Shown piece after piece: positions 60,058-64,000 of a DNA stretch of 64,000 nucleotides. A model generated the notes under the pieces. It saw nothing but the letters and a program-made list of their open reading frames with translations. It ran no database searches and was not told the DNA's origin. Origin of the DNA: Pieris napi (lineage: Eukaryota > Arthropoda > Insecta > Lepidoptera > Pieridae); the NCBI RefSeq assembly GCF_905475465.1, contig NC_062234.1, positions 12,857,001 through 12,921,000 of the forward strand. The letters are read 5' to 3'. The position numbers were made by a program, and so were the translations under genes. The number at the start of each line of letters is the position of its first letter. The first letter of the stretch is position 1.

Positions 60058-60399
60058 TCTAATATATAAAATTCTCGTGTCACAATGTTCGTTCCCATAC
60101 TCCTCCGAAACGGCTGGAAATGCAAAAAAAAATTCATAGGAATCGGTCCTATGAATTTTTTTTTGCATATTCAGTAAGTCTGAGAATCGGCTACTATCTA
60201 TCTTTCAAACCATTAAGTGATAAGGGGTGTCCACCATGTGGTGGGATACAACATACAAAAATACATACAACCCTTAATGTTCACCCCTCTACGATGAACC
60301 CCTATTCTTTATTAACGCAGATAGTTATTTTTATTGAACTAAAACAATGCTTCTTAGAAATTATATACATGGCAAAACAACGTTTGTCGGGTCAGCTAG
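60058..60399 (+). mobile_element. Short non-autonomous Helitron (342 bp) with internal hairpin
   Basis: Starts TCTAATATATAAAATTC and ends GGGTCAGCTAG before T. The base before TC is T, not A. Same family as 16716 and 61783, but carrying a 22-bp perfect inverted duplication (60120-60141 with 60147-60168). Confidence 0.7.
60120..60168. repeat. Perfect hairpin inside a Helitron
   Basis: 22-bp arms (60120-60141, 60147-60168) with a five-base loop. The sister Helitrons at 16716 and 61783 have a single copy of this sequence. Confidence 0.85.
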
Positions 60400-60454
60400 T
60401 ATTATTTATAGAATAAAGACAAAAAGGAATTAATGAAAATTATTATATTTATCC

Positions 60455-60650
60455 ATAAAAAAAAAAAATATGATTATTAAGGAACATAAGATACATGTAT
60501 CACTTATTCCACGTCATTAAATTTGAATTTGTAGGCATCCTTACTCATCGGCAAAGAAGACAGAGGGTGTAGGCCGAGAGAAAAAGCCGGCGTAAAAAAC
60601 TCTCGGTACTCTTTTAAAATATCAAATCATCAAACAACAATATATAATAA
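60455..60650. repeat. Dispersed repeat, GGTGTAGGCCGAG family, best copy
   Basis: Begins with an A-run, then TATTAAGGAACATAAGATAC, GTAGGCATCCTTACTCATCG, GGCCGAGAGAAAAAGCCGG and AACTCTCGGTACTCTTTTAA. Same order at 21540. Confidence 0.6.
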
Positions 60651-61129
60651 TTTGTATTAGCAAAGCTTTTGTAATGAAATTAATATCTTAATGCCATACA
60701 ATAGAGAATCCAGAGCAACTCCATTGATTGACGTAATTGTTTCAAATCCATTCAAAGTTGGCCAAACATCTGGTATGCTTTACAATGGTTCGGCTCAACT
60801 TTTATTGAATAGCAAAATGTTTGTGACACCTTTATATAGAAACTTTAAAACTCATTTGAAGAACTTTACTTGGAACTTATTAATCAGACTTATTAAAGTT
60901 GGGATGAAATACAAGAAACTTTCTTACTGTTCATCTGTTTGTAATATTGCTGGTTTTGTATTTCTGGGAAAGAGACATTAGATATAAACTGAAGTCAAAC
61001 GTTCTGGCACTGTCTGTGAACCGATTGGGTTTTTAATTGCCCAATTATTATTAGTACTTGCGTATACGAATATGGTAGATAAGGTGGGCTGTCTGCTGAC
61101 AAGTACTTAGTCTCAAATCCTTTATTGGA
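60651..61129 (+). other. Unassigned 96-codon frame
   Basis: Frame 60691-60981 (MPYNRESRATPLID...) shows no family motif. It directly follows a dispersed repeat and may be part of it. Confidence 0.3.
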
Positions 61130-61610
61130 AGGTTTCATTTCAGAAGAACTTCATATGTATATAAAGTGATCAATATTTATACAAAAATTCAATAGTGGTA
61201 AAAAAGTGCGTGCGTAAAAAGTACAGATGTCAGAAATGAAATTTCTGTTGAAAACTAATTTTTCAGTCTTGTCCATATTTATACAAATCTAAAAATTTCC
61301 GAGACTTAGAGGGAGGGAAAAAGGAAGATATGTTAGGAATTTAAGTGTCATTAAAATATTAAAAGTGTCGATTAAATTAATTTATATCTTCGATGATAAA
61401 AATACGTGGCATAATTATAATTACAATTCGTCATTTGAAATATAAATATAAAATACTAATATTTCATAACTCTCTTTACGAAATTTAATTTTAAAAATAG
61501 AATTTCTATAAGGTAATTCGCGCTTCTTCGACAAAAACGCTGCACATCTTCGTAACGTATCCGTAAACATCTTACCCACATACGCCTAAAGAAGTTTCAC
61601 TTTAAAAATA
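61130..61610 (-). repeat. Palindromic-end element, long subtype, reversed
   Basis: Read in reverse it matches 53618-54004: CGCCTAAAGAAGTTTCACTT at its right edge, GAGACTTAGAGGGAGGG inside, AGAAATGAAATTTCTG at the other end and GTGCGTGCGTAAAAAGTACA beyond. A 60-base extra segment follows on the left. Confidence 0.6.
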
Positions 61611-61782
61611 AAGGGATCGGACTCAGTATCTTAGTATTACACGGCATATAACCATTTAATTACGCACTAAATAGTCTAATCTTTATAGTCCACTGTATTT
61701 CACATTTTATTTTGTTTATTCTAGTCGGTTAAATAAAATGTTAAAACTAATCAAGCTTAATAGAGAAGCTTTAATCAAATAA

Positions 61783-62111
61783 TCTAAAATGTAAAATTCT
61801 CGTGCCACAATGTTCGATCCCATACTCCTACGAAACGGCTCAACTAATTCTTATGAATTTTTTATGCATACTATCTATCTTTCAAACCCCTAAATTTTAA
61901 GGGTGTCCACCCTAATTTTTTATTTTTTAGATAAAATTATTAGACTTTTTATTTTTATGATACAGCATACGAAAATACATACAACCCTTAATTTTCACCC
62001 CTCTACGATCAACCCCTATTTTTATTATAGTGGATAGTTATTTTCATTGAACTAAAAAATGTTTCCTAGAAATAATATACATGGCAAAACAACGTTTGCC
62101 AGGTCAGCTAG
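61783..62111 (+). mobile_element. Short non-autonomous Helitron (329 bp)
   Basis: A|TCTAAAATGTAAAATTC at the left, AGGTCAGCTAG|T at the right, with the family's internal phrases. It lies close behind the palindromic-end element at 61130-61610. Confidence 0.7.
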
Positions 62112-63064
62112 TATATTTGTATAATTCGTTACACACTCCGTTATCTTTATAATAAGCCCAGTAATATTTCACGTACAAATGAAAAAGCGCTTTATAATCA
62201 TTCATTGTATCTAACTTGTGACACAGTGGGTCTGTCTCGACTGGAATAAACAAAGATAAATTAATGTTTGTTCTTGCCTTGCGTGCTTGTAATTCTCCAT
62301 GTTTACTTTACTAGGAAACAGGAAATATGCAGAGTCGAGCCAACACTTTACACATTTGCTAGAGAATAGTGTGCAGTGCATAATAAGAATGTATTTTGAA
62401 CAAATTATAATAGTTTGCAAATGTGCAAGTTACAAATATTTTTTTTTGCATTTTAAAACTCAATAAAATATGATGTTTATTTTTTTAATTTGAACTATTA
62501 TCTGAGTGAATAAAGGCTTCATTTTCTGACCGTTATTTACAAAAGAAATAAAAAATAATTGGTAAGAAAAGTGTTTTTTCAGCTACATTTATGGTGTCAG
62601 GTTTTCTTTTGCTATAGAGTACAAAAAGTACAGAAAAAGACAAATGTAAGTGGCGTTCTACAAAAAATAAAATAGAACTGGATAGAAGATAGATGATAGC
62701 ATCCAAGAGAAGACAAAGGAAGAAGAGACGTCAAGTAAAACTATGGACCGATTGTCTGGAGAAGATGGAACAGGCTATCCAAGGATACAAAAGAATGGGA
62801 TATATCAGAACGATATAATCTATATTGAAATAAATATCATCACTATTTAAGCAAAATAATGATATACCGTTCATTAGGATATTCATCAAATATAATATCA
62901 CGAAGTTTTATTATCTGTAACCTCGCCATTTTCCGTTTGCACCAATCATACGTTTATATTTTATTGAAATTATCTTTTTTTTCCGTATCACTAAAGTACT
63001 TTACGGACACATATTTTTTTACTTAAATCGTAACGTTTTGTTAATGTATCGACAACACTAATAC
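62112..63064. other. No gene apart from a possible LINE scrap
   Basis: AT-rich, containing only the 62690-62820 remnant before the terminal LINE. Confidence 0.5.
62690..62820 (+). mobile_element. Possible LINE C-terminal remnant
   Basis: A frame with RRQRKKRRQVKLWTDCLEKM resembles the basic RxxxRW-type end of RTE-like polymerases. It is short and diverged, so this is only a suggestion. Confidence 0.3.
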
Positions 63065-64000
63065 ATGGGGATACTTTTTACACTGGCCGGGCAGGTATTT
63101 CTCGGGCTGTTGTCGATGAGTACCGGAACAAACTTGTGTCTGAAGTCGAAACTCTTCTACGTGGAGTCTCGGACTGGGGTAGACTAAATCTAGTCCAATT
63201 TAACCCCAAGAAGACACAAGTATGCGCGTTTTCCGCTAAAAAAACTCCCTTTGTCGCTACTCCCCTCTTTGAAGACACTCTCCTTAAAGCCTCAGCTAGC
63301 ATCGGAATACTGGGCGTTGACATATCGAATAACGTTCAGTTTCGCGGTCATCTGGAAGGAAAGGCTAAATTAGCCTCCAAAAAGCTTGGTGTGCTCAGCA
63401 AGGCGAGACGGTACTTCACTCCGGGCCACCGCTTGCAACTATATAAAGCTCAAATTCGGCCCCATATGGAGTACTGCTCTCACCTCTGGGCGGGAGCTCC
63501 CCAGTACCAGCTCCTTCCACTTGACCGTATTCAACGAAGAGCGGTTCGAATCGTCGACGACCAGTCACTTTCAGTGCGGCTTGATCCCTTGGCGTTGCGT
63601 AGAGATGTGGGATCTCTCTGCATCTTCTACCGCATTTACCATGGAGAGTGTTCAGAGGAGTTGTTCGGTCTAATACCTGCAGCTGAGTTTCATCATCGGA
63701 CGTCAAGGCAAAATACAAAATACCATCCGTATCACCTCGACGTCCGTCGTTCCACAACAGAGCGTTTTCTAAGGCAGTTTTTGCCGCGCACGACCACTAT
63801 GTGGGACCAGCTGCCCACAGAAGTATTTCCGAACCAATTCGACTTAGGGTCCTTCAAGAAAAGAGCGTACCAATTCCTGAAAGGCCGGCAACGCACTTGC
63901 GAGCCTTCTGGCATTGTGAGTGTCCATGGGCGGCGGTATCACTTAACATCAGGTGAGCCTCCTGCCCGTTTGCCTCCTATTACATAAAAAAAAAAAAAAA
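63065..64000 (+). mobile_element. Jockey-like LINE, 5'-truncated, ORF2 C-terminal part with poly(A)
   Basis: An open frame from about 63074 to 63987 begins inside the protein (DTFYTGRAGISR) with no start of its own. It continues through VDEYRNKLVSEVETLLRGV, DWGRLNLVQFNPKKT, YKAQIRPHMEYCSHLWAG and WDQLPTEVFPNQFD to the stop. An A-run closes the window. This is the region after the polymerase core of a non-LTR reverse transcriptase ORF, typical of jockey/X-element-type LINEs. An uninterrupted frame and intact tail mark it as the youngest copy here, and it serves as the reference for the other fragments. The 5' truncation lies near 63065. The copy may extend beyond the window only as poly(A). 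Confidence 0.85.

Noticed and set aside
1..64000. CRISPR array or prokaryotic operon.
   Set aside because: No regularly spaced identical repeats, no ribosome-binding sites or gene clusters; the content is clearly eukaryotic.

Overview
The window is AT-rich nuclear DNA of an insect, most probably a moth or butterfly. This is inferred from the repeats: a tRNA-like SINE with a GTTCGATCCC box, many 5'-truncated copies of one jockey-like LINE, and short non-autonomous Helitrons with TC...CTAG ends inserted between A and T. There is no bacterial-style gene packing, no operon, no CRISPR array and no rRNA or functional tRNA gene. Most of the 64 kb is old transposon debris between long stretches with no recognisable content.

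Only one host gene is well supported. It lies on the minus strand at 32633-37469 and encodes a type I membrane protein with about 29 leucine-rich repeats. I resolve it as two exons: a 37-base first coding exon (37469-37433) that carries most of a signal peptide, a 2.1-kb intron, and one large exon (35346-32633). A TATA/Inr-like pair lies just upstream, and AATAAA signals lie 50-110 bases past the stop. The intron is built largely from repeats: a 196/218-bp tandem duplication, and an element with 106-bp, nearly identical inverted arms.

The second coding locus, on the plus strand at 50678-52241, belongs to a DDE-transposase-like family. Its first catalytic-type aspartate (IDFSENY), second aspartate (SDGPTTQYRNK) and terminal block (SEAGHGKGAPDGVGG) are all present. 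The homologous reading frame moves through three phases, so the copy is broken or is read by an unusual mechanism. The terminal open frame is about 406 codons and ends in a Ser/Thr/Pro-rich, then acidic, tail.

Layout: 1-30 kb holds jockey-like LINE fragments, SINE copies, MITEs and one LINE copy split by a Helitron (26350-27262). The LRR gene occupies 32.6-37.5 kb. From 40.9 to 41.9 kb there is a diverged tandem array. From 44 to 54 kb there are elements with palindromic GAAGTTTAACTTC-type ends, further LINE pieces and the DDE-like locus. From 54 to 62 kb there are a deleted LINE copy, the best SINE copy and two short Helitrons. The window ends in a comparatively intact LINE 3' half with its poly(A) tail (63065-64000).

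The observations most worth a second look are the three-phase DDE-like locus, the palindromic-end repeat family whose conservation continues past its own inverted repeats, the long inverted repeat inside the LRR-gene intron, the exact nested Helitron insertion, and three separate hairpin-forming inverted duplications.
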